Below, piece by piece: positions 56,904 to 64,000 of a stretch of DNA of 64,000 bases. Made by a program: the position numbers and the translations under genes. The DNA lies in NCBI RefSeq assembly GCF_902806695.1, contig NZ_CADCXN010000091.1:1-64000 (forward strand). Direction: 5' to 3'. This stretch comes from Candidatus Methylobacter favarea (GTDB taxonomy: Bacteria > Pseudomonadota > Gammaproteobacteria > Methylococcales > Methylomonadaceae). The notes under the pieces were generated by a model that saw nothing but the letters and a program-made list of their open reading frames with translations, made no database searches and had not been told where the DNA came from. Within the stretch, counting starts at the first letter, position 1. Each line of letters starts with the position of its first letter.

Positions 56904-57209
56904 TCATGCCGCCTTCAACCGCCCGATTGTTCGCCATTTATCTTTTTTAGCTTCGCCAGAACACCTCGGACATAATCCGCGGCTTACGAAACTGCTTTTA
57001 ATAATGCTGGCAATCGGTATCAAAACCCGTCCATAAAAATCATCCGTATCTACGAAGCGGACGCTTCTGAAAGCAAGAGTCACAGGCTTCTGATAACGTG
57101 ATAGCCAAAATTGATCAAAATATGTCTGTTCGTTCGGCAGCTCCCCAGGCAAGGAGAGGTTGAGAGAATAACGCCAGGCAGACTTAACATTCCAGCCGCT
57201 TAAGTCCAC
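56904..57209 (-). CDS. Unrecognised 101-residue ORF, possibly a relic
   Basis: A frame from a GTG at 57209 to a TGA at 56904. The predicted peptide has a mixed sequence (SAWRYSLNLSLPGELPNEQTYFDQFW, then YGRVLIPIASIIKSS) with coding-like composition and a C-terminal CPRC pair. There is no ribosome site, and the frame is blocked by a stop just upstream, so this could be the tail of a decayed gene. No family recognised. It lies within the 950-bp gap upstream of the Agt-like gene; the rest of that gap shows nothing. Confidence 0.3.
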   Translation of the reverse strand: MDLSGWNVKSAWRYSLNLSLPGELPNEQTYFDQFWLSRYQKPVTLAFRSVRFVDTDDFYGRVLIPIASIIKSSFVSRGLCPRCSGEAKKDKWRTIGRLKAA

Positions 57210-57549
57210 GGCAGTCTTGGTGCCGTTAACATCAGTCTCCCTATGTTAAAAAGCTCTGCTTTTATATTACTGTAACAATTAGCTTGTATTCTGCCTTATC
57301 TATTACGGAATTATGCATAAGCGGCAATTACTGTCAGCCTCGTGACTTGCTTTTGAATCCCTCCCTGCGCATGGGTAGGGGCTAACGTTTCCGGCCTGAT
57401 AAAAGTATGGCTGGCTTTACGAAGGAGGGTCCGCTAATAGAGAGGCAGAGGAACTATTTTTGCCCTGTTTAACAGCTTCGCGTTGGTTGTTGCACGGCAT
57501 TTACTAATACGTTATTGTATTTTATGGTTAAGCTGATTATGGTAAAAAA

Positions 57550-58017
57550 ATGACTAACTTTTTCAGGTATGGGAAGTTATCAAGCGAATCGAGTATTGAT
57601 AAAGGCAATACCCGCAAGAAAAAATATGACGACTACAAAAAAGAAATTATTGATACCCTTAACCGGCATATAGAGCTTGTTGAAGATCCAGGTAAACTGA
57701 TCAGGCGGGGCAAGCATAAAGACCCCCCGTATATTATGACACTGTCGTATGTAGCAGATGACTTCAGTTTTATCGAGTTAACGCTGCGGTGCGGAAGTAA
57801 ATTGTTTGATTTTGGCGGGAAAAACGAGAAATATTTTAAATATATCGTTCCTGTTGAAGCGCGAACTGCGACGCTGGCCAAGACCATAAGAATCGCACTG
57901 CTGCACGAGCTTGTTGAACGCGTCGAAAACGATGAATATAAGGCCCAGATTAAAGCGTTTATACGCCGCCAGGCAAAACAGGGCATTGATGAAAAAAAGG
58001 GCGGCTGGTACTGTTAA
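57550..58017 (+). CDS. Unrecognised 155-residue basic protein
   Basis: A soluble-looking, lysine- and arginine-rich protein. The N-terminal third is very basic (KGNTRKKKYDDYKKEI near residues 18-33). Then a polar region IMTLSYVADDFSFIELTLRCGSKLFDFGG, and a helical C-terminus with AKTIRIALLHELVERVENDEYKAQIKAFIRRQAKQ near 105-140. No catalytic motif was seen. The ATG at 57550 has a poor ribosome site. Codon use is coding-like throughout, so a real gene is likely, perhaps for a nucleic-acid-binding or regulatory protein; no family was recognised. Confidence 0.5.
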   Translation: MTNFFRYGKLSSESSIDKGNTRKKKYDDYKKEIIDTLNRHIELVEDPGKLIRRGKHKDPPYIMTLSYVADDFSFIELTLRCGSKLFDFGGKNEKYFKYIVPVEARTATLAKTIRIALLHELVERVENDEYKAQIKAFIRRQAKQGIDEKKGGWYC

Positions 58018-58141
58018 ATCAACATCAGGATTTAACCGTCCTACTCAACGTTCCGGCTTTTTAAGTCGCCGTTAATGAAATAGTGCCGGTCAGTCCCATC
58101 TCGGAAGGAATAAACCACGAATCGTTTTAATAGGCACTTAC

Positions 58142-58603
58142 ATGATGCAATACTGGCTTATGAAATCCGAACCTGATGCGTTTGCTATAAATGATTTATA
58201 CAGCAGGCCCAACCAGACCGAGCATTGGGACGGCGTCCGTAATTACCAGGCCAGAAATATGATGCGGGATGCCATGAAGCTGGGTGACCAGGTATTCTTT
58301 TATCACTCCAACTGCGATGAGCCCGGTATTGTCGGTATTATGGAAGTGGTTCGGGAAGGCTACCCCGATTTTCTCGCCTTCGATTTGAACGACCAGCATT
58401 TTGATTCGAAAAGTGATCCTGCCAGGCCGCGCTGGATGATGGTTGATGTTAAATATGTCAAAACACTGGCCCGCACCATCACTCTTAAGGAATTAAAGCA
58501 AAAAGCGGAACTGGCGGACTTTGCCCTGATAAGGCCCGGCAATAGATTATCAATTCTGCCGGTGAGCAAAAAACAGTGGGATTTTATTCTTTCCCTGGAA
58601 TGA
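58142..58603 (+). CDS. EVE-domain protein
   Basis: A 153-residue EVE-domain protein of the PUA-like superfamily; such domains bind modified bases in DNA or RNA. Features: YWLMKSEPDAFAINDL at residues 4-19, WDGVRNYQARNMMRDAMKLGDQVFFYHSNCDEPGIVGIMEVVREGYPD near 30-78, and a C-terminal aromatic-lined part with RPRWMMVDVKYVKTLARTITLKELK near 97-121 and LIRPGNRLSILPVSKKQWDFIL. Two ATGs are adjacent (58142 and 58145). It lies alone between the unknown gene and ilvA. Confidence 0.92.
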   Translation: MMQYWLMKSEPDAFAINDLYSRPNQTEHWDGVRNYQARNMMRDAMKLGDQVFFYHSNCDEPGIVGIMEVVREGYPDFLAFDLNDQHFDSKSDPARPRWMMVDVKYVKTLARTITLKELKQKAELADFALIRPGNRLSILPVSKKQWDFILSLE

Positions 58604-58793
58604 GAAGGTTTTCAAGGCCATCAACTCAATAATATATAGACAAGCGGCGGGGTCGGGATGGGCTGCTTTGTGTAGGCGGTGTATGAATAGTTATGTTAAT
58701 CAGCCCTTTAAAATACCTGAAAACCAATAACTATAAAAATTTAACAAGGCCTGGTTTTATATGATCCGGATATTGGGCAAGAGAGAATAATAT

Positions 58794-60317
58794 TTAATTC
58801 ATCCCGCCTGAAAACAACCGATAGGCCGGGTTTTCAGTTTCTTCGCAGTAAGAAAAACCCAGACTGTCGAGACATTGTTGAAAAGCTTTCCGCTCAGAGT
58901 TCGGCATTTGCACGCCCATTAATACTTTTCCGAAAGCGGCGCCATGATTGCGGTAATGGAATAAACTGATATTCCAGTAGCCATCCAAAGCCGTTAAAAA
59001 ACGCAGCAGAGCTCCCGGCCGCTCAGGAAATTCCAGGCTATAGATAATCTCGTTAAGCTCGCACGGCGCATGGCCGCCAACCATATAGCGCACATGTTCC
59101 TTGGCTAATTCGTTGGCGGTCATGTCGGTAACAGGAAAGCCCTGTTCCTGAAGATAGTGGATTATTGACGCCCGGTCCGATTCCAGGCCACTGCTGGACA
59201 GGCCGACAAAAACCCGGGCAAGACTGTTGTCAAAATACCGGTAATTAAATTCGGTAATGCTGCGCCCCCCCAGCAATTTACAAAATTTTAAAAAACTGCC
59301 CGGCGTTTCCGGAATCGTAACAGCCAGTAAAATTTCCCTGTGTTCACCCACTTGCGCGCGCTCGGCCACATAACGCAGCCGGTCAAAGTTAATATTTGCC
59401 CCGCTGTCTATGGCAATCAGACTATGGCCGGTGATTTGCTCCCGTTCTATATATTTTTTTAATCCGGCAATGGCCAAGGCGCCAGCCGGTTCTGCAATCG
59501 AGCGGGTATCGTCAAAAATATCTTTAATTGCCGCGCAGATTTCATCGGTATTGACCGTTATCACTTCATCCACATAGTGTTGCGCCAGGCGGAATGGCTC
59601 GACGCCGATCTGCTTGACGGCCACGCCGTCAGCAAATAAACCGACCTGTTTAATGATAATCCTGCGACTTGCTTTCAAGGCCCGGTTCAGGCAATCGGCG
59701 TCATCCGGCTCAACGCCGATAATTTTGATTTCGGGCCGAACAAATTTTACATAGGCTGCAATACCGGCAATGAGCCCGCCGCCGCCGACAGGTACAAAAA
59801 TGGCATCCAGACGGCCGGTCTGTTGCCTGAGAATTTCCATGGCGACGGTGCCCTGGCCGGCAATGACATCGGGGTCATCATAGGGATGAATAAAAACCAT
59901 GGCTTTTTCGGCTGCCAGTTCCTGGGCGTGGCCGTAGGCTTCATCATAGGAATCGCCGAATAAAACTATTTTCGCGCCTCTGGCCTTGACGGATTCAACT
60001 TTTATTTCCGGCGTCGTTTTAGGCATGACTATCAATGCCTTGATACCGAGTTTTTTTGCCGACAAGGCGACGCCCTGGGCATGATTTCCTGCAGAAGCGG
60101 CAATCACGCCTTTTAATTTCGACGCTTCATCAAGCAGGGACATTTTGTTATAGGCCCCTCTCAATTTAAACGAGAAGACCGATTGCAGGTCCTCGCGTTT
60201 TAAATAAACGGTATTTGCAAAGCGTTCCGACAACAACGGTGCGAAATCCAGAGGGGTTTCTATGGCAACATCGTAAACTTTGGCGCGTAGAATTTTTTCT
60301 ATGTATTTTAATGGCAT
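58794..60317 (-). CDS. ilvA: Threonine ammonia-lyase, biosynthetic
   Basis: IlvA converts threonine to 2-oxobutanoate, the committed step of isoleucine synthesis. The 507-residue length matches the biosynthetic enzyme with two C-terminal ACT-like regulatory domains. The PLP lysine is Lys51 (FSFKLRGAYNK), with the substrate loop SAGNHAQGVA near residue 83, and GGGGLIAGIAAYVKF near 185-199 binding the PLP phosphate. The ACT-like repeats begin near 335 (ILLAVTIPETPGSFLKFCKLLGGRSITEFNYR) and 435 (IYSLEFPERPGALLRFLTALDGYWNISLFHYR). Divergent from rpiA. No ilv operon here; ilvD lies 46 kb left. Isoleucine feedback control is expected. Confidence 0.96.
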   Translation of the reverse strand: MPLKYIEKILRAKVYDVAIETPLDFAPLLSERFANTVYLKREDLQSVFSFKLRGAYNKMSLLDEASKLKGVIAASAGNHAQGVALSAKKLGIKALIVMPKTTPEIKVESVKARGAKIVLFGDSYDEAYGHAQELAAEKAMVFIHPYDDPDVIAGQGTVAMEILRQQTGRLDAIFVPVGGGGLIAGIAAYVKFVRPEIKIIGVEPDDADCLNRALKASRRIIIKQVGLFADGVAVKQIGVEPFRLAQHYVDEVITVNTDEICAAIKDIFDDTRSIAEPAGALAIAGLKKYIEREQITGHSLIAIDSGANINFDRLRYVAERAQVGEHREILLAVTIPETPGSFLKFCKLLGGRSITEFNYRYFDNSLARVFVGLSSSGLESDRASIIHYLQEQGFPVTDMTANELAKEHVRYMVGGHAPCELNEIIYSLEFPERPGALLRFLTALDGYWNISLFHYRNHGAAFGKVLMGVQMPNSERKAFQQCLDSLGFSYCEETENPAYRLFSGGMN

Positions 60318-60401
60318 TTTTAAAAAATCGGCTGAACTATCGGTGTATCTGCGCTATTATCGCATACCCTTTACTAACTTAACCGGATTTACGGCAGGCT
60401 T

Positions 60402-61058
60402 ATGAATCAAGATGACATAAATAAAAAGAAAGCAGCTCAGGCCGCTTTAAAATATATCAAGGATGTGCCGGTAATCGGCGTGGGCACGGGTTCTACCGTG
60501 AATCACTTCATCAATTTTCTGGCTGATAGCAGAGGAGATTTTGAAGGCGCGGTCTCGAGTTCCGAAGGGACTAGCGAACGCTTGAGAAAGGCCGGTATTC
60601 CGGTACTTGATTTAAACGCAGTCGGCACTATTGAAGTGTATGTGGATGGCGCTGACGAAGTCAATCCCGGTAAACAGCTGATCAAGGGCGGCGGCGGCGC
60701 TTTAACGCGCGAAAAGATCATTGCCGCGGCCAGCAGGCAATTTGTCTGCATTGTTGACGGCTCGAAATGCGTGGATGTGCTGGGCGCGTTTCCCTTGCCG
60801 ATTGAAGTAATCCCGATGGCCAGAAGCTATGTCGCCAGGGAAATGGTTAAATTAGGCGGTCAGCCGGTATGGCGGGAAAACTTCATTACCGATAATCACA
60901 ATCAGATACTTGATGTCCACAATCTGGATATTATGGAGCCTGTCAAGCTGGAGCAGATCATCAATAATATCACCGGCGTGGTCACGGTCGGCCTGTTCGC
61001 CATGCGCCCTGCGGATGTTGTGTTGATCAGCAGGGGCGATAAAATTGTAACGCTATAA
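60402..61058 (+). CDS. rpiA: Ribose-5-phosphate isomerase A
   Basis: RpiA interconverts ribose 5-phosphate and ribulose 5-phosphate in the pentose phosphate pathway (and in the RuMP cycle of methylotrophs). The 218-residue length is typical. [12 protein letters not shown] near residue 26-37 binds phosphate, DGADEVNP near 83-90 contains the catalytic region with the aspartates, and [15 protein letters not shown] near 95-109 contains the lysine and glutamate of the active site. It is divergent from ilvA and convergent with gspD, with a hairpin between. Confidence 0.96.
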   Translation: MNQDDINKKKAAQAALKYIKDVPVIGVGTGSTVNHFINFLADSRGDFEGAVSSSEGTSERLRKAGIPVLDLNAVGTIEVYVDGADEVNPGKQLIKGGGGALTREKIIAAASRQFVCIVDGSKCVDVLGAFPLPIEVIPMARSYVAREMVKLGGQPVWRENFITDNHNQILDVHNLDIMEPVKLEQIINNITGVVTVGLFAMRPADVVLISRGDKIVTL

Positions 61059-61066
61059 ATTGTCCA

Positions 61067-61102
61067 ACAGGCTTATATCCAAAGCAAAGGCTATAAGCCT
61101 GT
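61067..61102. terminator. Hairpin between convergent rpiA and gspD
   Basis: Perfect 11-bp arms at 61067-61077 and 61092-61102, with a 14-nt loop. It contains the gspD stop codon at 61091-61093. No long T-run follows on either strand. It resembles the rnt/grxD hairpin and likely ends both transcripts. Confidence 0.55.
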
Positions 61103-63256
61103 ATTTCCCCGTCTTTTGATTGAACTAACCGGATATTCCTGATAAATACCGGTTAGTTTGCGCTTGAATTCATCAGAAATGAGCCGGGAATCCTGCTTGC
61201 TTTTCACCACGCGCGGCGTGATCAGGATAACCAGCTCTCTCTTGGTTCGGGTGAAAGTTGTATTGCCGAATAAGGGCCCTATCCACGGAAGCTCATGTAA
61301 AAAAGGAATCCCGCTTTTAACCGCATTATTAGTGTCATCAATTAAACCGCCCAATACGATGGTTTCGCCGTCATTTACGGCAATAAAACTCTCAATCTCT
61401 TTTTTGGCAATGGTAGGCGAAGTGGAGACGCCTGTATTTCCTAAAAAGGGGGTACTGAAAACCTGTTTGATTTCCATGATAACCACGCCGTTCGCATTAA
61501 CCCTGGGCGTCACTTCCAGGGTGACGCCCGTATCAAGATACTGAATTGACGCGGATTGAGCGATGCTGGGAGTCTGGCCGCCAGCGATAGGAAGCTGGGT
61601 TGTGCTGGTTTGTATGGGTACCTGGTCACCGACATTTATTTTGGCCTGCTGATTATTCAGCACCATTAAAGAAGGCGATGAAATTACATTAAGATTACCT
61701 TTATCGGCTTGCGCGCTTAAAATTGCATTCACAGCGCCTGAGTTGTATACTAGGCTGAGTCCGCCTGTTGCAAAGGCCGATGTGGCTGCGGCGGCAGTGC
61801 TTCCTAATGAAGTTCCAGGACCCAAGGCGCTGCCGATATTGCTATTGCCATTGTTTAAAAACCAGGCTATGCCGTACTTTAAATTATCCTTCAACTCAAC
61901 CGAGGCTATTGTCGCATCAATCAATACCTGCAAAGGCACTACATCGAGTTGAGCGATTACCTTTCGTATGACCTCATATTCCTGAGCCGTAGCGACAACA
62001 ACCACTGAATTATTGGCTTTATCGGCAATGATTCTTACCTCGCCCACATTCGCAACTTCTGCATTGCCGGTTTGTTTATTAGCAGACGATGAGCTTTTGG
62101 CCACTGACTGTTTGGCGGGATCTTTGTTGCTTAGCTCAGCCGATTTTTTACCCGATGCAACTTTTGCAGAGGAATCTTTTTTTTGAGCGCCGGTAAAAAT
62201 TTCATTTAATGTGCCTGCAAGCTCTTCGGCATCTGCGTGCTGAGCCTTATAGACATTAACGCCCCCGCCTGTGCCTGAATTGGCCCGGTCCAGTCTAAGC
62301 ACCCAATTTTCAATGTCTTTCAGATATCTGGCCTGGTGAGTGATAGCCATCACAGCATTCAATCTGTCAATGGCGATAAAACGGAAAAAGTCAGACTCTT
62401 CGTCACCTTTTTTATTAAAAACGGCCTCCAGCTCTTCAATAATTTTTTCCGGTTCCACATGAGTTAAAGGAAACAGGCCGAAAGAACGCCCCTTTAACAT
62501 ATCAATATCGAAAGTGCTGACCATATCCATGATTCGCGCCAGTTCATCTGCCGTTCCGGAAGCTAACAAAATATTGCGGGTGCCGTCAACATGAAGGATA
62601 GATTTTGCCGGTACCAGAGGTTTTAATACTTCAACCAGGTTTTCGACAGCCACATTTCGAACTGGTATGACTTTAATCTGATAGCCGGGCTTTCCCGTGC
62701 CTGCCGAAGTTGAAAAGCTGGTGTTGTAAAGGGCGTCTTCGGCAGGTTCTATATGATAAATCCTGCCGTCTTTGACCAAAGCGGCATTATTCATTTTCAA
62801 AACCATTTCTAACGTAGGCAATAATTCTTCCTTGGTCAAGGCCTGAGTTGTTTGCAAGGTTACCTTGCCCCCGACTTTCGGGCTTAATACATAGTTTTGC
62901 CCAAGAATATCGCTCAGAATAACTTTAGCCACCTCTCCGAGATCAGCTTCATCAAAATTAAGACTGTACGATGCTTCACCGCGGGTGCCGGTTCTTCGGT
63001 GCTGAGCTATTGAGCCTGCCGTAAACCGATCAGTGTCGAGAATTATTTCATTCTTGGGCCGAATGGTTTCGCTTGATGGAGGCTTATTTCGCAATTCTTT
63101 AAAAACAGCGCCGGTCTTGTCGCTTTCCTGGTCTTTTTTGGCAGGGACCAAAGGCAGTTTAGCGGCTTGTCGGGGATTTAATAGCTCACAACTTGAAAGC
63201 ATTAATGACGCTATCAAAAAGCACAATAACGCTTTTTTATTTCCCGGTGTATTCAT
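61091..63256 (-). CDS. gspD: Type II secretion secretin GspD
   Basis: The outer-membrane ring of the type II secretion system. 721 residues with a lipoprotein-type signal (cysteine near residue 23, LSSC). An N0-like domain is near 95-170 (LNFDEADLGEVAKVILSDILGQNYVLSPKVGGKVTLQTTQALTKEELLPTLEMVLKMNNAALV). N1-N3 domains follow at about 190-440, with a serine/lysine-rich linker in N3 near 355-405, and the secretin domain is at about 445-690, with VPIQTSTTQL near 565, IEIESFIAVNDGETIVLGGLIDD near 625 and VILITPRVV near 685. Absence of the S-domain is typical of lipoprotein-type GspD. Start ATG 63256 overlaps the upstream gene by 20 bp. Confidence 0.93.
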   Translation of the reverse strand: MNTPGNKKALLCFLIASLMLSSCELLNPRQAAKLPLVPAKKDQESDKTGAVFKELRNKPPSSETIRPKNEIILDTDRFTAGSIAQHRRTGTRGEASYSLNFDEADLGEVAKVILSDILGQNYVLSPKVGGKVTLQTTQALTKEELLPTLEMVLKMNNAALVKDGRIYHIEPAEDALYNTSFSTSAGTGKPGYQIKVIPVRNVAVENLVEVLKPLVPAKSILHVDGTRNILLASGTADELARIMDMVSTFDIDMLKGRSFGLFPLTHVEPEKIIEELEAVFNKKGDEESDFFRFIAIDRLNAVMAITHQARYLKDIENWVLRLDRANSGTGGGVNVYKAQHADAEELAGTLNEIFTGAQKKDSSAKVASGKKSAELSNKDPAKQSVAKSSSSANKQTGNAEVANVGEVRIIADKANNSVVVVATAQEYEVIRKVIAQLDVVPLQVLIDATIASVELKDNLKYGIAWFLNNGNSNIGSALGPGTSLGSTAAAATSAFATGGLSLVYNSGAVNAILSAQADKGNLNVISSPSLMVLNNQQAKINVGDQVPIQTSTTQLPIAGGQTPSIAQSASIQYLDTGVTLEVTPRVNANGVVIMEIKQVFSTPFLGNTGVSTSPTIAKKEIESFIAVNDGETIVLGGLIDDTNNAVKSGIPFLHELPWIGPLFGNTTFTRTKRELVILITPRVVKSKQDSRLISDEFKRKLTGIYQEYPVSSIKRRGNTGL

Positions 63257-63851
63257 TATTATTGTTCTCGAAATCGCCTTCAGCAGCTTCAGGCATAGGG
63301 GGCGTATTAGCCGGATTGGGTGTATTTTTGGGTGCAGGTGAATTTTTCGGTTTAGGTTTTCTAAGCAACAGTTCCTTCTGTTTAGCGCCTAGTGTCATGA
63401 TGACTCTGTCCTTTTTAATTTCAGTCAATGTCCAGCCGTCGATAGCAGTGCCTTTGGTTATTCTCCGATGATTATCTTTAGCGACCGTGGTGTTGGAACG
63501 GCTGAATAATGCTGCTGAGAGGCCTTTTTTTGTCGAATAGACTCCGTTCAGCAGCCAATCAAATGTCTCGGCTGCCGCCATGGCCTGCCCTTCTTCAAGG
63601 CGAGGTTCATCAACGGGTCTTCTGCCTTTGATGAAAAGAGGTCTTGCGACCAGATCCGCATAATTTTCTTCATGCTGCCTGGAGAGCTCTATGCGGGGCA
63701 TTTCATCTATCTGATATAAGGGTGCTTTCCCCGAGTTTATTAATCCGAGGAGGTTTTTTTGCGCCTGTTTTGCATATAGCCATTCACAGCCAATAATCAG
63801 CATCAACACGGCGCAAGCAGCAGCCATTAATTTAATTAGCCTGACGTTCAT
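63237..63851 (-). CDS. GspC/GspN-like type II secretion protein
   Basis: A 204-residue inner-membrane protein with one N-terminal helix (residues about 7-22), a short periplasmic linker, and a globular region near 60-160 (ARPLFIKGRRP, WLLNGVYSTKKGLSAALF, ITKGTAIDGWTLTEIKKDRVIMTLG) typical of the HR domain of GspC. The C-terminal 40 residues are proline- and asparagine-rich. It sits directly upstream of gspD and overlaps it by 20 bp, as GspC does in standard operons, so it probably links GspD to the inner-membrane platform. Naming as GspC is uncertain; some related clusters call it GspN-like. Confidence 0.72.
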   Translation of the reverse strand: MNVRLIKLMAAACAVLMLIIGCEWLYAKQAQKNLLGLINSGKAPLYQIDEMPRIELSRQHEENYADLVARPLFIKGRRPVDEPRLEEGQAMAAAETFDWLLNGVYSTKKGLSAALFSRSNTTVAKDNHRRITKGTAIDGWTLTEIKKDRVIMTLGAKQKELLLRKPKPKNSPAPKNTPNPANTPPMPEAAEGDFENNNNEYTGK

Positions 63852-64000
63852 TCAGGCTGTTTCCTCATAAAACTGACCGCCTGAAAATTAACGTTCAGCT
63901 CATTACTGGGCTCAATCTGGCGCGTTTTTCTATTCCTTCTGCCGCGCAGGGGTCTTATATCTATCTGGTCAACGATAATGAGCGGCGTCGAAGTTTCTAT
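63848..64000 (-). CDS. C-terminus of a GspM-like type II secretion protein (partial)
   Basis: The last 50 residues of a protein that enters from the right edge and stops at a TGA at 63850-63848. The sequence (ETSTPLIIVDQIDIRPLRG, then SNELNVNFQAVSFMR) resembles the C-terminal fold of a GspM/PilO-like platform protein. Its stop overlaps the start ATG of the next gene (ATGA), indicating coupled translation. It is the next gene of the same type II secretion operon. The start is outside the window. Confidence 0.65.
   Translation of the reverse strand: METSTPLIIVDQIDIRPLRGRRNRKTRQIEPSNELNVNFQAVSFMRKQPE

Overview
The window reads as the chromosome of a Gram-negative gammaproteobacterium. It carries ribonuclease T, HspQ, MlaA, an E. 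coli-type PyrC, LplT, type II secretion genes, Tat-exported MsrP and several outer-membrane porins. Base composition is close to even. The mix of proteins resembles methanotrophs of the Methylococcales, but that is an impression from protein likeness only; no methane- or methanol-oxidation gene lies here. No tRNA, rRNA, CRISPR array or intact insertion sequence was seen.

Layout. 1-12.4 kb holds housekeeping genes: a VanZ-like protein, nadA, aspS, an FmdB zinc ribbon, pyrC, mlaA, rnt, grxD, overlapping argD-argF, an SH3-domain membrane protein and ilvD. 12.4-15.9 kb is a scar zone with the wreck of a 5-oxoprolinase/hydantoinase gene, an AT-rich orphan membrane protein and a DUF3574 lipoprotein. 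15.9-18.5 kb has an M20 amidohydrolase, ribA and hspQ, then a decayed second copy of the methyltransferase found intact at 28.3 kb. 18.9-21.6 kb is a possibly iron-regulated trio (porin, FMN-binding protein, membrane protein) behind a Fur-like box. 21.8-27.8 kb is a tight three-gene unit with 4-nt overlaps: a six-hairpin glycosidase-like protein, a GT4 glycosyltransferase, and a fusion of an alkaline-phosphatase-superfamily phosphodiesterase with an endonuclease/exonuclease/phosphatase domain. 28.3-31.9 kb has the methyltransferase, a coiled-coil protein and msrP-msrQ. 32.1-34.1 kb is a restriction-modification cassette (C5-cytosine methylase, HNH nuclease, Vsr). 34.4-37.9 kb has a DUF475 protein and two FtsX/MacB-type permeases with no ATPase beside them.

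38-56.8 kb looks like a phosphate-starvation and membrane-lipid region. An OprO/OprP-type porin, a PhoX phosphatase and a glycerophosphodiester phosphodiesterase each lie behind 3-4 PhoB-like half-sites phased at 11 bp. Nearby are a large secreted beta-propeller-like lipoprotein, a flippase, two CorA-type transporters (one fused to an MgtE N-domain), a monogalactosyldiacylglycerol-synthase-like glycosyltransferase, a lysophospholipid transporter, and a metallophosphoesterase plus GT4 pair that resembles PlcP-Agt. PlcP-Agt is the module that other bacteria use to replace phospholipids with glycolipids when phosphate is scarce. I consider this the most interesting system in the window.

56.8-64 kb returns to small unknown genes, an EVE-domain protein, ilvA, rpiA and the end of a type II secretion cluster (GspD, a GspC/N-like protein, partial GspM), which continues past the right edge.
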